NCBI RefSeq assembly: GCF_025567045.1 | Contig: NZ_JAOQJK010000006.1 | Coordinates: 62,001 to 126,000 of the forward strand | Length of the DNA stretch: 64,000 bases | Direction: 5' to 3' | Source: Barnesiella propionica | Lineage (GTDB): Bacteria; Bacteroidota; Bacteroidia; Bacteroidales; Barnesiellaceae | In this document: one piece after another, positions 1 to 8,799 of the stretch | Layout of the letters: the number at the start of each line of letters is the position of its first letter | Numbering within the stretch: position 1 is the stretch's first letter | The notes under the pieces: generated by a model | Told to the model about the DNA's origin: nothing | Seen by the model: only the letters and a program-made list of their open reading frames with translations | The model's database searches: none | Position numbers and translations under genes: made by a program

Positions 1-61
1 GCGGTTGAATATTTTTTAAATACGGACATACGTAATAGGGTTAACAGTCAAAATATTAAAT

Positions 62-106
62 TAAAAAAAGAGCCACATCGAAGTCATAAGGTTTCGGTGC
101 AGCTCT
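62..106 (-). terminator. Rho-independent terminator of the serine palmitoyltransferase gene
   Basis: On the minus strand a hairpin (outer arms at 69-73 and 102-106, inner arms around 75-81 and 91-97) is followed by a run of seven Ts. It sits 22 bases beyond the stop codon of the upstream gene. Confidence 0.75.
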
Positions 107-128
107 ATATCTTTCTTTTTCCCGAAAT

Positions 129-1313
129 TTAAATAATCTCGAGACGTTTAAAACATTTACGGATTTTATCAAATGCAACATCCACCTGTTCTTTGGTGTG
201 TGTCGCCATCAGGGAGAAACGTATTAACGTACTGTCTGGCGATACCGCAGGAGCAACTACCGGATTGACAAAAATTCCTTCGTCAAGCAGATCACGGGTC
301 ACCCGGAAAGTTTTCTCATTATCACGAATAAATAAAGGAATGATAGGAGTAGATGTATTTCCTATCTCGCAACCCATCGCACGAAATCCTTCCAATGCAT
401 AATTAGTGACATCCCATAAATGAGCGATACGTTCCGGCTCGCTTTCCATAATATCCAAGGCCGCACCTACCGCTGCTGTTGAAGCCGGAGTTATACTGGC
501 ACTGAATATATAGGAACGGGAATTATGACGCAGGTAATTAGCCGTAATTGCATCGGTAGCGATAAAACCGCCCAATGATGCAAACGATTTGCTGAATGTA
601 CCCATAATGAGATCTACATCATCGGTTACACCAAAATGGTCACAGGTACCGCGCCCCTGACGACCGAACACTCCTATACCGTGAGCTTCGTCTACCATGA
701 CAGCAGCATTATATTTTTTAGCCAACGCTACGATCCCGGGCAAATCGGCAACATCGCCCTCCATACTGAAAACACCGTCCGTTACAATAAGCTTCACTTT
801 ATCTTCTCCACAACGTTTCAAAGCATTTTCCAACGATGCCATATCGTTATGCTTATACTTTATAGGAGTGGAAAAAGACAGACGACGGCCTTCTATAATA
901 GAAGCATGGTCCAATTCATCCCACAAGATATAATCTTCACGACCGGTAAGGCATGATACCACACCCAGATTTACCTGAAAACCGGTAGAATAAATAATGG
1001 CCTCTTCTTTGCCGACAAAACGGGCAAGACGGTGTTCCAACTCTTCATGAATATCTAATGTTCCGTTAAGGAAACGTGAGCCCGCACATCCGGTACCATA
1101 TTTTTTGGTAGCCGCAATAGCTGCTTCTTTAATTTTAGGGTGATTCGTCAACCCGAGATAACTGTTCGAACCGAACATCAGGACTTTTTTCCCGTTAATA
1201 AGTACCTCGGTATCCTGATCGCTTTCGATTTTACGAAAATAAGGATAAACGCCTAATGCTTTTGCTTTTTGTGGAGCATCATACTTCACAAGTTTTGCCT
1301 GTAATAGCTTCAT
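129..1313 (-). CDS. spt: Serine palmitoyltransferase (alpha-oxoamine synthase family)
   Basis: PLP-dependent enzyme that condenses L-serine with an acyl-CoA to give 3-ketosphinganine, the first step of sphingolipid synthesis. The 394-residue length is normal for the family. Visible family features are the substrate-loop stretch GSNSYLGL near residue 48, the cofactor aspartate in VDEAHGIG near residue 207, and the Schiff-base lysine in GTFSKSFASLGG near residue 243. The related enzymes KBL (glycine C-acetyltransferase) and BioF share these motifs. The serine palmitoyltransferase reading is preferred because of the Bacteroidota context and the overall sequence feel, not because a discriminating residue was checked. 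It is monocistronic and faces away from the lipid A operon; a -7 box lies at 1420-1428, giving a leader of about 100 bases. Confidence 0.85.
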   Translation of the reverse strand: MKLLQAKLVKYDAPQKAKALGVYPYFRKIESDQDTEVLINGKKVLMFGSNSYLGLTNHPKIKEAAIAATKKYGTGCAGSRFLNGTLDIHEELEHRLARFVGKEEAIIYSTGFQVNLGVVSCLTGREDYILWDELDHASIIEGRRLSFSTPIKYKHNDMASLENALKRCGEDKVKLIVTDGVFSMEGDVADLPGIVALAKKYNAAVMVDEAHGIGVFGRQGRGTCDHFGVTDDVDLIMGTFSKSFASLGGFIATDAITANYLRHNSRSYIFSASITPASTAAVGAALDIMESEPERIAHLWDVTNYALEGFRAMGCEIGNTSTPIIPLFIRDNEKTFRVTRDLLDEGIFVNPVVAPAVSPDSTLIRFSLMATHTKEQVDVAFDKIRKCFKRLEII

Positions 1314-1765
1314 AGTTTATTTAAGAGTTTCACATTGTTTTTAATCATAAACTATCTGCTTAATCAATCTTATTTTGCGCGAGTTCTCCCGCGTTCCTTT
1401 GTTCTGAAAAAAGCAGGCTGCAAAAATAACGCTTATATTTGGATTAGCATACACTTTTTCAATAAAAATGTAACTTACCCATTCTTTTGTTAATAAAATA
1501 AATTACAAAACCACTTTTTTATCCATCTAATTTTCACAATACATGACAATTAGATAATATATCCCTTTATTTTTTAATCTTTTCATTTAAGACAAATAAA
1601 GCCCTATTATTAACACACTGATTACAAGCCATATAATTACAAGAATAGCGGACACGGAACGTAATAATATACAAAAAGTTAGAACCATACGCCTGATTAT
1701 AAAAAAAAAGTACGAAATTTGCTGCTTGTAACATATCGTTAACACAGACGAAATATATTAAGAAT
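1314..1765. promoter_or_regulatory. Divergent intergenic region with a minus-strand -7 box
   Basis: AT-rich spacer between the divergent sphingolipid and lipid A genes. A minus-strand box TATTTTTGC (1420-1428) fits the Bacteroides -7 consensus TAnnTTTGC for the serine palmitoyltransferase gene; no good -33 element is visible. On the plus strand GAAATTTGC near 1714-1722 is one base off the same consensus and may serve lpxD. Nothing else coding is visible. Confidence 0.45.
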
Positions 1766-2809
1766 ATGAAGTTTTCAGCTCAGCAAATTGCCGATTTCCT
1801 GCAGGGAGAAATTATAGGAGATCCGCAGGTTACGGTTGACAATTTGTCAAAGATAGAAGAAGGAACACCCGGAACTCTCAGCTTTCTGGCTAATCCAAAA
1901 TACACACACCATATATATAATACACAGGCCAGCATCGTACTCGTGCGCCGGGATTTCGTTGCAGAGGAAAAAATATCGGCCACTCTCATCAAAGTAGACG
2001 ACCCTTATAGCTGCCTCGCCCTGCTGTTGAACTTGGTAAGCCAGGCCATGCCGCAAAAAAAAGGCAAAGAATCTCCGATATACGTTGCAGCGTCTGCCCA
2101 GATTTCTGAATCTATATATATAGGAGCTTTTGCTTACATCGGCGAAAACACCAGAATAGGGGAAAATGTAAAGATCTATCCGCAGGTATTTATCGGTGAT
2201 GATGTTCTCATAGGAGACAACGTGATTCTCTATCCGGGTGTAAAAATATACCAGGGTTGCCGTATAGGAAATAATTGCATCCTGCATGCAGGTGCTGTAA
2301 TCGGTTCCGATGGTTTCGGTTTTGCCCCTCAAAACGGAGAATATGCAAAAATTCCGCAGATAGGCAATGTCATACTGGAAGAAAACGTAGAAATAGGAGC
2401 TAACACGACTATAGACCGTTCCACTATGGGATCCACAATTATTCGTAAAGGTGTGAAACTGGATAACCTGATACAGGTAGCCCATAATGTAGAAATAGGG
2501 GAACATACCGTTATGGCTGCACAAGCGGGTATTGCGGGTTCTTCTAAAGTCGGCAGCCATTCTATGATAGGCGGACAGGTAGGTATCGCGGGACATATTC
2601 AACTGGGCGACCGTGTAACAATAGGCGCTCAATCGGGAATACCCAATCATCTGCCCGACGGAGTAACTGTCATGGGATATCCGGCTGTACCGGCAAAAGA
2701 TTTTGCACGTACTACCGTATATATTAAACAATTGCCAAAATTGAACGATGAAGTACGCTCACTCAGGAAAGAACTGGAAGAACTAAAGAAATTATTAAAC
2801 AAAGACTGA
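1766..2809 (+). CDS. lpxD: UDP-3-O-(3-hydroxyacyl)glucosamine N-acyltransferase LpxD
   Basis: Third enzyme of lipid A synthesis: transfers a hydroxyacyl chain from acyl carrier protein to the 2-amino group of the UDP-glucosamine intermediate, in the cytosol. The 347-residue protein has the LpxD N-terminal uridine-binding domain (about 1-100), then a left-handed beta helix of hexapeptide repeats ([LIV]-G-x4 type, about 105-310) and a C-terminal helix rich in Lys and Glu. The catalytic histidine lies in QVAHNVEIG near residue 238. First gene of an lpxD-lpxC/fabZ-lpxA operon, with 37 bases to the next start. Confidence 0.96.
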   Translation: MKFSAQQIADFLQGEIIGDPQVTVDNLSKIEEGTPGTLSFLANPKYTHHIYNTQASIVLVRRDFVAEEKISATLIKVDDPYSCLALLLNLVSQAMPQKKGKESPIYVAASAQISESIYIGAFAYIGENTRIGENVKIYPQVFIGDDVLIGDNVILYPGVKIYQGCRIGNNCILHAGAVIGSDGFGFAPQNGEYAKIPQIGNVILEENVEIGANTTIDRSTMGSTIIRKGVKLDNLIQVAHNVEIGEHTVMAAQAGIAGSSKVGSHSMIGGQVGIAGHIQLGDRVTIGAQSGIPNHLPDGVTVMGYPAVPAKDFARTTVYIKQLPKLNDEVRSLRKELEELKKLLNKD

Positions 2810-2846
2810 ACACAGGGACATCGAGCCCGACAACATAGAATGAGTT

Positions 2847-4232
2847 ATGATCAAACAAAGGACTTTAAAAAATAGTTTTTCTCTTACCGGAAAAGGATTA
2901 CACACCGGACTGGATATTACCGCAACCTTTCTTCCCGCCCCCGAAAACCACGGTTATAAAATACAACGCATCGATCTTGAAGACCAACCCATTATTGAAG
3001 CTCTCGCTGAAAATGTAGTAGAAACACAGCGAGGTACCGTACTGGGAAAAGGAGATGTCGTCGTAAGTACCGTAGAACATGCTTTAGCAGCCCTTTACGG
3101 TGCAGAAATAGATAACTGCCTGATACAGGTGAACGCACCGGAACTTCCCATACTGGACGGTAGTGCCCGCTATTATTCCGAAGCCATCGAAAAAAGCGGA
3201 ATAGAAGAGCAGAACGCGCAAAGAGAATATTTTATTATCAAGTCCAAAATAGAAGTAAAGGACGAAGCTACCGGATCTTCCATTCTGGTACTGCCCGACA
3301 ACGATTTCAGCATCAACACGCTTATCTCTTTCGACTCTCCCGTATTGAACAATCAGTTTGCCAGTCTGGACAGTCTGGCCAATTTTGAAGAAGAAATTGC
3401 AGCCAGCCGTACATTCGTTTTCGTAAGGGAAATAGAACCTTTGGTAAAACATAATCTTATCAAAGGAGGAGACCTCGACAACGCCATCGTTATTTATGAT
3501 AAAAAAATCCCTCAAGAAGAACTGGACCGCCTGGCCGACCTGATGCATGTCCCGCACAAACATGTAGATGAACTGGGATATATCAACAATAAACCATTGG
3601 TTTTCGATAATGAGCCGGCACGTCATAAGTTATTGGATATACTGGGCGATATTGCCCTGGTAGGGAAACCTATTAAAGGACGTATCATCGCAACGCGTCC
3701 CGGACATAAAATCAACAATCAATTCGCCCGTATCATCCGTAAAGACATTAAAAGACAGGAAATACAATGTCCGATTTATAATCCCAATAAAGAACCTATC
3801 ATGGATATAAACCGGGTAAGAGAGTTACTTCCACACCGCTTTCCGTTCCTGATGGTAGATAAAATCATCGAACTGGGAACTAAACATATCGTAGGCGTAA
3901 AAAACATTACCGTTAACGAACCGTTCTTCCAGGGACATTTTCCCGGAGAGCCCGTCACTCCGGGAGTATTGTTGGTAGAAGCAATGGCACAAACAGGAGG
4001 TTTACTGGTGCTAAATACGGTGGAAAATCCCGAAAAATATTCCACTTATTTCATGAAGATCGACAATGTAAAATTCCGCCAGAAAGTAGTACCGGGCGAC
4101 ACTGTAATTTTCCACTTGTCACTTCTCACCGAAATACGACGTGGCTGCGCCTATATGAAAGGATACGCATTTGTAGGAGAAAAGATCGTGACGGAAGCTG
4201 AGTTCATGGCTCAAATCGTAAAAAATAAATAA
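2847..4232 (+). CDS. lpxC/fabZ: Bifunctional LpxC deacetylase / FabZ dehydratase fusion
   Basis: Two enzymes in one 461-residue chain, a fusion typical of Bacteroidota. Residues about 1-305 are LpxC, the zinc deacetylase that commits UDP-3-O-acyl-GlcNAc to lipid A; zinc-ligand motifs are STVEHALAAL near residue 75 and RHKLLDILGD near 260. Residues about 315-461 are FabZ, the 3-hydroxyacyl-ACP dehydratase of fatty acid elongation, with LLPHRFPFLMVD and GHFPGEPVTPGVLLVEAMAQ holding the catalytic His and Glu. Both halves use hydroxyacyl chains, so the fusion ties membrane phospholipid and lipid A supply. The upstream gap is 37 bases and the downstream gap to lpxA 51 bases. Confidence 0.97.
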   Translation: MIKQRTLKNSFSLTGKGLHTGLDITATFLPAPENHGYKIQRIDLEDQPIIEALAENVVETQRGTVLGKGDVVVSTVEHALAALYGAEIDNCLIQVNAPELPILDGSARYYSEAIEKSGIEEQNAQREYFIIKSKIEVKDEATGSSILVLPDNDFSINTLISFDSPVLNNQFASLDSLANFEEEIAASRTFVFVREIEPLVKHNLIKGGDLDNAIVIYDKKIPQEELDRLADLMHVPHKHVDELGYINNKPLVFDNEPARHKLLDILGDIALVGKPIKGRIIATRPGHKINNQFARIIRKDIKRQEIQCPIYNPNKEPIMDINRVRELLPHRFPFLMVDKIIELGTKHIVGVKNITVNEPFFQGHFPGEPVTPGVLLVEAMAQTGGLLVLNTVENPEKYSTYFMKIDNVKFRQKVVPGDTVIFHLSLLTEIRRGCAYMKGYAFVGEKIVTEAEFMAQIVKNK

Positions 4233-4283
4233 CCGGAACTTTCCAGGATGACAGGGAAGTTTATTAACAAGTAAAAGGACAAT

Positions 4284-5060
4284 ATGAAACAACCGTTAGC
4301 ATACGTACATCCCGATGCAAAGATTGCCAATAATGTTGTAATAGAACCATTTGTAACCATCGATAAGAATGTGGTTATAGAAGAAGGTACGCATATAGGT
4401 TCGAATGTAACGATACTGGAAGGAGCCCGGATAGGAAAAAACTGCAATATCTTTCCGGGGGCTGTTATTTCAGGTATACCTCAGGACCTGAAATTTCAGG
4501 GTGAAGAAACGACCGTTGAGATCGGAGATAATACGACCATACGTGAATGTGTCACGGTAAACCGAGGAACCTCAGCAAAAGGGAAAACCGTCATAGGAGA
4601 CAATTGTCTCATCATGGCTTACTCTCATATCGCTCACGATTGTGTCATAGGAAACAATATTATTATTGCAAATGCAAGCCAGATAGCCGGAGAAGTTATC
4701 GTAGATGATTATGCGATTATCGGCGGAGGTTCTCTCATACACCAATTTACCCGTATAGGGGCTCATGTCATGATTCAAGGCGGATCTCTGGTAAATAAAG
4801 ATATTCCTCCTTATGTTAAAGCGGCCCGATCTCCTATCGCTTATGCCGGGATCAATTCGATAGGATTACGCCGAAGGAATTTCTCTAACGAGACAATCCG
4901 GGACATACAGGAGATTTACCGGTATCTCTACTTATCGGGGCTGAATAATACCGATGCTGTTGAACGTATAGAGGCGGAACTGCCGGCTACAAAAGAACGC
5001 GACGAAATCATTCTATTCGTGCGCAACTCTAAGCGAGGTATCATAAAAGGATATATTTAG
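4284..5060 (+). CDS. lpxA: UDP-N-acetylglucosamine O-acyltransferase LpxA
   Basis: First enzyme of lipid A synthesis: moves a 3-hydroxyacyl chain from ACP to the 3-hydroxyl of UDP-GlcNAc. The 258-residue length matches the family. The N-terminal two thirds are hexapeptide repeats of the left-handed beta helix, including the catalytic histidine in SHIAHDCVIGN near residue 116-122 and GGSLIHQFTRIG near 150. The C-terminal part is helical (GLRRRNFSNETIRDIQEIYR). Last gene of the lipid A operon; a perfect 40-base palindrome just downstream ends the transcript. Confidence 0.96.
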   Translation: MKQPLAYVHPDAKIANNVVIEPFVTIDKNVVIEEGTHIGSNVTILEGARIGKNCNIFPGAVISGIPQDLKFQGEETTVEIGDNTTIRECVTVNRGTSAKGKTVIGDNCLIMAYSHIAHDCVIGNNIIIANASQIAGEVIVDDYAIIGGGSLIHQFTRIGAHVMIQGGSLVNKDIPPYVKAARSPIAYAGINSIGLRRRNFSNETIRDIQEIYRYLYLSGLNNTDAVERIEAELPATKERDEIILFVRNSKRGIIKGYI

Positions 5061-5079
5061 AAACAACATTAATCCCAAT

Positions 5080-5119
5080 AATAAGAAACGTCATTCGGTA
5101 CCGAATGACGTTTCTTATT
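5080..5119. terminator. Perfect 40-base palindromic bidirectional terminator
   Basis: The two arms pair over their full length with centre between 5099 and 5100; each arm ends in A/T runs, so it can terminate both lpxA (plus) and the convergent methyltransferase (minus). Confidence 0.8.
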
Positions 5120-5139
5120 TTATTCATTATTTTTCCACT

Positions 5140-5874
5140 TTATTTTTTCACTGCAGAAATCAGGAGCATCATAGGCCGTCTTAATTCATCTTTCATTCCG
5201 GGAACGGATGTAAGAAGTACATCATCCGGTTCCGGCTCTACAAGCCCGGTTACTTCAAATCCGGATTTTATCAGGTCATTCATATATGTGGTAAGCGTCT
5301 TATGATATTTCGTCACTTCTTCTCCCAGAAACACGGCTTTCCTATGCCCTTCAGTAAAATAATTATCTACAGGCCAGTGCAACGAATTTCCTTTTTCATC
5401 ATAATACCAGTCTTGATTACCGTAGGCTGTAAAGACCGGATGTTCTACCGAGAACACGAATGCTCCTCCTTCGCTAAGACATGTATAAACTTTCTCGCAG
5501 ATATTTTTAAAAGATTCGAGATAATGGAATACCAGCAAACTTATCACCACATCGTAGCATGAAGGTTTAAACTCGAAATCTTCTATAGCAACACATTTAT
5601 ACTGTATTAAAGGGGATGAATTCCTTTGTTTCGCACCTTTTATCATCTTCTCCGATATATCGATTCCCATGACTTCAACCGCCCCGTGTTCAACGGCATA
5701 CAGGCAATGCCAACCGAAACCGCAACCTAAATCCAACACTCTTTTGCCTTTGAAAGCAGGAAACATGCTACGTAAAGCATGCCATTCTCCGGCTCCTTTC
5801 AGTCCATTTACAGAACGAGACATCTGACTGTAACGATCAAAAAAAATCTCGTCATCATACTTGTTTTCTTTCAT
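5140..5874 (-). CDS. Class I SAM-dependent methyltransferase
   Basis: A 244-residue soluble Rossmann-fold methyltransferase. Motif I is VLDLGCGFGWHCLYA near residue 45, followed by motif II (VMGIDISEKMIKGAK) and the motif III/IV stretch CYDVVISLLVFHYLE near 107. The second half holds the substrate region (FSVEHPVFTAYG, VEPEPDDVL). This layout resembles UbiE/COQ5-like and Methyltransf_11/25 families that methylate small molecules, but the substrate cannot be named. It is a single gene; a minus-strand TACCTTTGC box at 6114-6122 would give an unusually long leader of about 235 bases, so a closer promoter may exist. Confidence 0.85.
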   Translation of the reverse strand: MKENKYDDEIFFDRYSQMSRSVNGLKGAGEWHALRSMFPAFKGKRVLDLGCGFGWHCLYAVEHGAVEVMGIDISEKMIKGAKQRNSSPLIQYKCVAIEDFEFKPSCYDVVISLLVFHYLESFKNICEKVYTCLSEGGAFVFSVEHPVFTAYGNQDWYYDEKGNSLHWPVDNYFTEGHRKAVFLGEEVTKYHKTLTTYMNDLIKSGFEVTGLVEPEPDDVLLTSVPGMKDELRRPMMLLISAVKK

Positions 5875-6113
5875 ATTTTTATTTACTATAAAATCATTTT
5901 CGGTTCCGCCGAACCGCCTAATTACTATGGAAAACGTCTCAACCGGTTAATAAGTCAATAAGCGGAAAATCTTTACATGAAACAAAAATTACCGCAGTCT
6001 CATAAACAATTACCGGATTTACAATATCACCGATTAAAGGATAAAATATTTCCGTAGAATTTGTAATACATCATATATAAATATATAATGACTTCTTACT
6101 GGTAATCGTTCGA

Positions 6114-6122
6114 GCAAAGGTA
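6114..6122 (-). promoter_or_regulatory. Minus-strand -7 box TACCTTTGC
   Basis: Exact match to TAnnTTTGC on the minus strand, 240 bases upstream of the methyltransferase start. No convincing -33 element seen. Confidence 0.4.
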
Positions 6123-6202
6123 TAGATTGTTCTTTCGATTAAATGTTTTCCCTAAAAAAATTTAACCGGAAAAAGAATAATCCTAATTATATTGTTTACC
6201 CC

Positions 6203-6239
6203 ATTGAGAAAAGAAAAAATAAGGCTTTCTTTTCTCAAT
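6203..6239 (+). repeat. 14-bp inverted repeat in the leader of the PRiA4b-like gene
   Basis: Arms at 6203-6216 and 6226-6239 pair perfectly around a nine-base loop, 67 bases before the start codon at 6306. No T-run follows on the plus strand, so it is a leader hairpin rather than a clear terminator. The rest of 5875-6305 is AT-rich with no coding signal. Confidence 0.5.
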
Positions 6240-6305
6240 AGTGATATTTTTATTATTTTTACGCAACAAATATACAGGGAACAATCATATCAAAAAAGTA
6301 ATATT

Positions 6306-6866
6306 ATGATATATAAATTTTTGCTCGTATCGGACGAAGTTGATGACTTCAAAAGAGAAATCAGTATTGATTCGGACGCAACTTTTCTAGACCTGAACGA
6401 CGCCATTCTGGAATCGGTTAATTTTACCAAAGACCAGATGACTTCTTTTTTCATCTGTGACGAAGACTGGGAAAAGAAAACGGAGATTACTCTCATGGAA
6501 ATGGATACTTCATCGGAAGAGGATACCTGGACAATGGCCGAAACTACCTTAAGTGAACTAATAGAAGACGAAGGCCAGCGTTTAATATATATATTTGATT
6601 ACATCACAGAACGTATGTTTTTCATGGAACTGAAAGAAGCTATCCCCGGAAAGAACCTTACGGCTCCTGTATGTACCAAGAAAGGGGGTAATCCTCCTAA
6701 ACAAATAATGGATTTCGAAGAATTCGATAAAAAGGCTCAAACCTCTTCCGCAGATCTGGACGCAGATTTCTACGGTGACGAAACATTCGATCCGTCCGAA
6801 CTGGATGGCGAAGGCTTCAATGATCTGGATATGAGTGAAGGAGGAGGCTACGACGACAGATACTGA
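6306..6866 (+). CDS. PRiA4b ORF-3-like protein (IS1096 TnpR-passenger family)
   Basis: A 186-residue acidic protein starting MIYKFLLVSDEVDDFKREI, which fits the PRiA4_ORF3 fold (an alpha-beta domain also described as IS1096 element passenger TnpR-like). The domain covers about residues 1-150; the tail is a low-complexity stretch of Asp, Glu, Gly and Ser (ELDGEGFNDLDMSEGG). An upstream in-frame ATG at 6192 would add 38 residues rich in Phe and Ile that do not fit the family, so 6306 is chosen. Despite the family name there is no transposase nearby. Function unknown; Bacteroidales carry it widely as a stand-alone gene. Confidence 0.75.
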   Translation: MIYKFLLVSDEVDDFKREISIDSDATFLDLNDAILESVNFTKDQMTSFFICDEDWEKKTEITLMEMDTSSEEDTWTMAETTLSELIEDEGQRLIYIFDYITERMFFMELKEAIPGKNLTAPVCTKKGGNPPKQIMDFEEFDKKAQTSSADLDADFYGDETFDPSELDGEGFNDLDMSEGGGYDDRY

Positions 6867-6885
6867 TCTTTTATATCGTATACTG

Positions 6886-6918
6886 AAAAGCTCCGGAAAA
6901 TTCATCCGGAGCTTTTTT
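6886..6918 (+). terminator. Rho-independent terminator
   Basis: Twelve-base arms (6886-6897 and 6905-6916) with a seven-base loop and a T-run, 20 bases beyond the stop codon of the PRiA4b-like gene; also usable on the other strand for the convergent yigZ-type gene. Confidence 0.85.
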
Positions 6919-6952
6919 TATATTTGTCAACCAACAGAACTAAAACAAGCAT

Positions 6953-7567
6953 TTAATTCTCCTCCCATTCTTTGCCCTTGATAACAAGTCCATCTATCTT
7001 TTCCAGCCTGCTGCGAAGTCTATCCATCTCACTCTGTCTGATACGCAATGTCATATTACAGTCCATATCGAAAGATTGCGATATTATCTGAGCGTGATCT
7101 TCTTTCACAATACGCATTACATCATTCATGAAAGGATATTCGAACCGAAAGCTCACTTCTGCTTCCACCAGACATTCGATAATCTCACCTGCTTTAATAG
7201 CTTCTGCCGCCGCTTCCCTGTATGCAACAATCAGCCCACTGGTACCTAACTTAATGCCCCCGAAATAACGAATAACGACAATAAGGACATTCGTGAGACC
7301 AAAAGAATTAATTTGTCCCAATATAGGCTTTCCTGCCGTACCGGAAGGTTCTCCGTTATCATTGGAACGGAAACAACTCCGGTCAGACCCTATCATATAA
7401 GCCCAACAAACATGACGGGCGTCATAATATTCTTTCTGGTATTTCTCAATATATTCCATAGCTTCTTTCACCGTCGAAACAGGTATCGCGAAAGAAAGAA
7501 ATTTACTCATCTTCTCTTTATAAAGACCTTCGGATATATCGGATAGGGTAAGATATGCATCGTCCAT
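6953..7567 (-). CDS. YigZ / IMPACT (UPF0029) family protein
   Basis: A 204-residue YigZ-family protein. The N-terminal UPF0029 domain (about 20-125) carries the signature HVCWAYMIG and NDNGEPSGTAGKPILGQI, followed by VVIRYFGGIKLGTSGLIVAY. The C-terminal ferredoxin-like domain (DUF1949 type, about 135-195) ends the chain. Homologues are related to the eukaryotic translational regulator IMPACT; the bacterial role is not settled. The start codon at 7567 follows directly after the T-run of the cytochrome bd terminator, and a -7 box TATTTTTG (7595-7602) lies inside that terminator's loop, so the leader is only about 20 bases. Confidence 0.9.
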   Translation of the reverse strand: MDDAYLTLSDISEGLYKEKMSKFLSFAIPVSTVKEAMEYIEKYQKEYYDARHVCWAYMIGSDRSCFRSNDNGEPSGTAGKPILGQINSFGLTNVLIVVIRYFGGIKLGTSGLIVAYREAAAEAIKAGEIIECLVEAEVSFRFEYPFMNDVMRIVKEDHAQIISQSFDMDCNMTLRIRQSEMDRLRSRLEKIDGLVIKGKEWEEN

Positions 7568-7615
7568 AAAAAAGGCTTACTCTTGTATTATTTACAAAAA
7601 TAAGCCCTTTTTTTT
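7568..7615 (-). terminator. Stem-loop beyond cydB with the yigZ promoter in its loop
   Basis: Arms around 7568-7579 and 7601-7613 pair (one bulged base), ending in a T-run on the minus strand. It lies 26 bases past the cydB stop codon. The loop holds TATTTTTG at 7595-7602, a -7 box for the next minus-strand gene. Confidence 0.55.
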
Positions 7616-7641
7616 AAAGAAGCAACTATATGTTTTTCATA

Positions 7642-8799
7642 TCAATACTTATGGTCGGAACCTTCCATTTCCGCCGGAGTTATGGACTTTGCATCCATTG
7701 CCCTCCACACATAGAATATATAAGCTAAAACAAAAGGAACCAAAAGCGATACGACGCTCATCGTCTGTAAAGTAAAGAAAGTGGAAGAGCTGTTATAAAT
7801 AGTCAGGGAGCTTTGTATATCGGATGCAGACGGATAATATGGTGTATTATTATATCCGGCCAGAAAAAACACGCTTAATACCACCAAAACCGTACCTGTT
7901 CCCGAAAACCATATCCCTTTGGTAAATTTATGGGCCAGTACCGAACGTATGAGCGCATACAATACAAGTACAACGCCTGTTACAAAAAGGACCGCTACCC
8001 AAGGCATCTCTATAAGATTGAAAAAATACTTGTACTTCCTCAGAAATATTTCTCCGTTAGCAGGATTCAGTTCATAACCTGTCGCTGTAAGCGTAACGCC
8101 GACAAAAGCAAGGAAGCAAACTACAAATATAATTCCGTTATACAAGACCTCTTTCCGGGCTTTGGCATATATACTCTCATCATCTATATTATTCATAAAA
8201 TACAAGGCTCCTTGTACGCGCGCGAGAAACAATATAGTAACTCCCAGTAAGATATTACGCCAGTTAGCAATAGCTTCGAGACCGTGCCAGGGATTTTCCC
8301 AAGTAGAAATAACGGGCATTGCCGGATCCAATATGTTTGTCTTATTCACATTAAAATCGGACCCGGTAAAAAAAGTCCCTACTGCCACGCCCAATAAAAA
8401 AGAACCAACCAGCCCATTAATAAACAGAAATGTATCGTAGGTTTTAGTTCCTAAAAAATTCCCTTTTTTCGACCGGTATTCATAAGACACGGCCTGGATA
8501 ATAAAGCTAAAAAGAATTGCCATCCATAACCAATATGCACCGCCGAAACTGGTAGAATAGAATAACGGGAACGAAGCGAAAAACGCACCGCCGAAAACCA
8601 CAAGGGTAGTAAATGTAAATTCCCATTTGCGTCCCAACGAATTGACAAGCATCGTCTTTTCCAGCGGAGTCTTTGCCATTCCGGCCAACATAGTCTGTCC
8701 TCCCTGAACAAAAAGCAGGAATACCAATAAAGCGCCCAAAAGGGAAATCAGAAACCACCAGTAATTCTGGTAAAATAATTCATTCAGTTCCATAATCAT
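7642..8799 (-). CDS. cydB: Cytochrome bd ubiquinol oxidase subunit II
   Basis: Integral membrane subunit of the bd-type quinol oxidase, which reduces oxygen to water at very low oxygen tension. The 385-residue protein has about nine membrane segments, starting YWWFLISLLGALLVFLLFVQGG, and the family stretch FASFPLFYSTSFGGAYWL. It binds no haem itself and stabilises CydA. The start directly abuts the cydA stop codon (8800), so the two are translationally coupled. In an obligate anaerobe of this group the enzyme serves oxygen scavenging and nanaerobic respiration. Confidence 0.96.
   Translation of the reverse strand: MIMELNELFYQNYWWFLISLLGALLVFLLFVQGGQTMLAGMAKTPLEKTMLVNSLGRKWEFTFTTLVVFGGAFFASFPLFYSTSFGGAYWLWMAILFSFIIQAVSYEYRSKKGNFLGTKTYDTFLFINGLVGSFLLGVAVGTFFTGSDFNVNKTNILDPAMPVISTWENPWHGLEAIANWRNILLGVTILFLARVQGALYFMNNIDDESIYAKARKEVLYNGIIFVVCFLAFVGVTLTATGYELNPANGEIFLRKYKYFFNLIEMPWVAVLFVTGVVLVLYALIRSVLAHKFTKGIWFSGTGTVLVVLSVFFLAGYNNTPYYPSASDIQSSLTIYNSSSTFFTLQTMSVVSLLVPFVLAYIFYVWRAMDAKSITPAEMEGSDHKY

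Noticed and set aside
1847..2731. Long antisense open frame (294 codons) across lpxD
   Set aside because: It lies wholly opposite a certain gene, its translation is rich in Tyr, Ser and Cys, and it shows no family motif; hexapeptide-repeat genes often give such shadows.
5080..5119. Perfect palindrome considered as a mobile-element end or origin
   Set aside because: It lies between two convergent genes with A and T flanks, which a bidirectional terminator explains; the similar palindrome at 44240-44271 has a different sequence.
6306..6866. Possible insertion sequence because of the TnpR-passenger family name
   Set aside because: No transposase, no terminal inverted repeats and no target duplication flank it.
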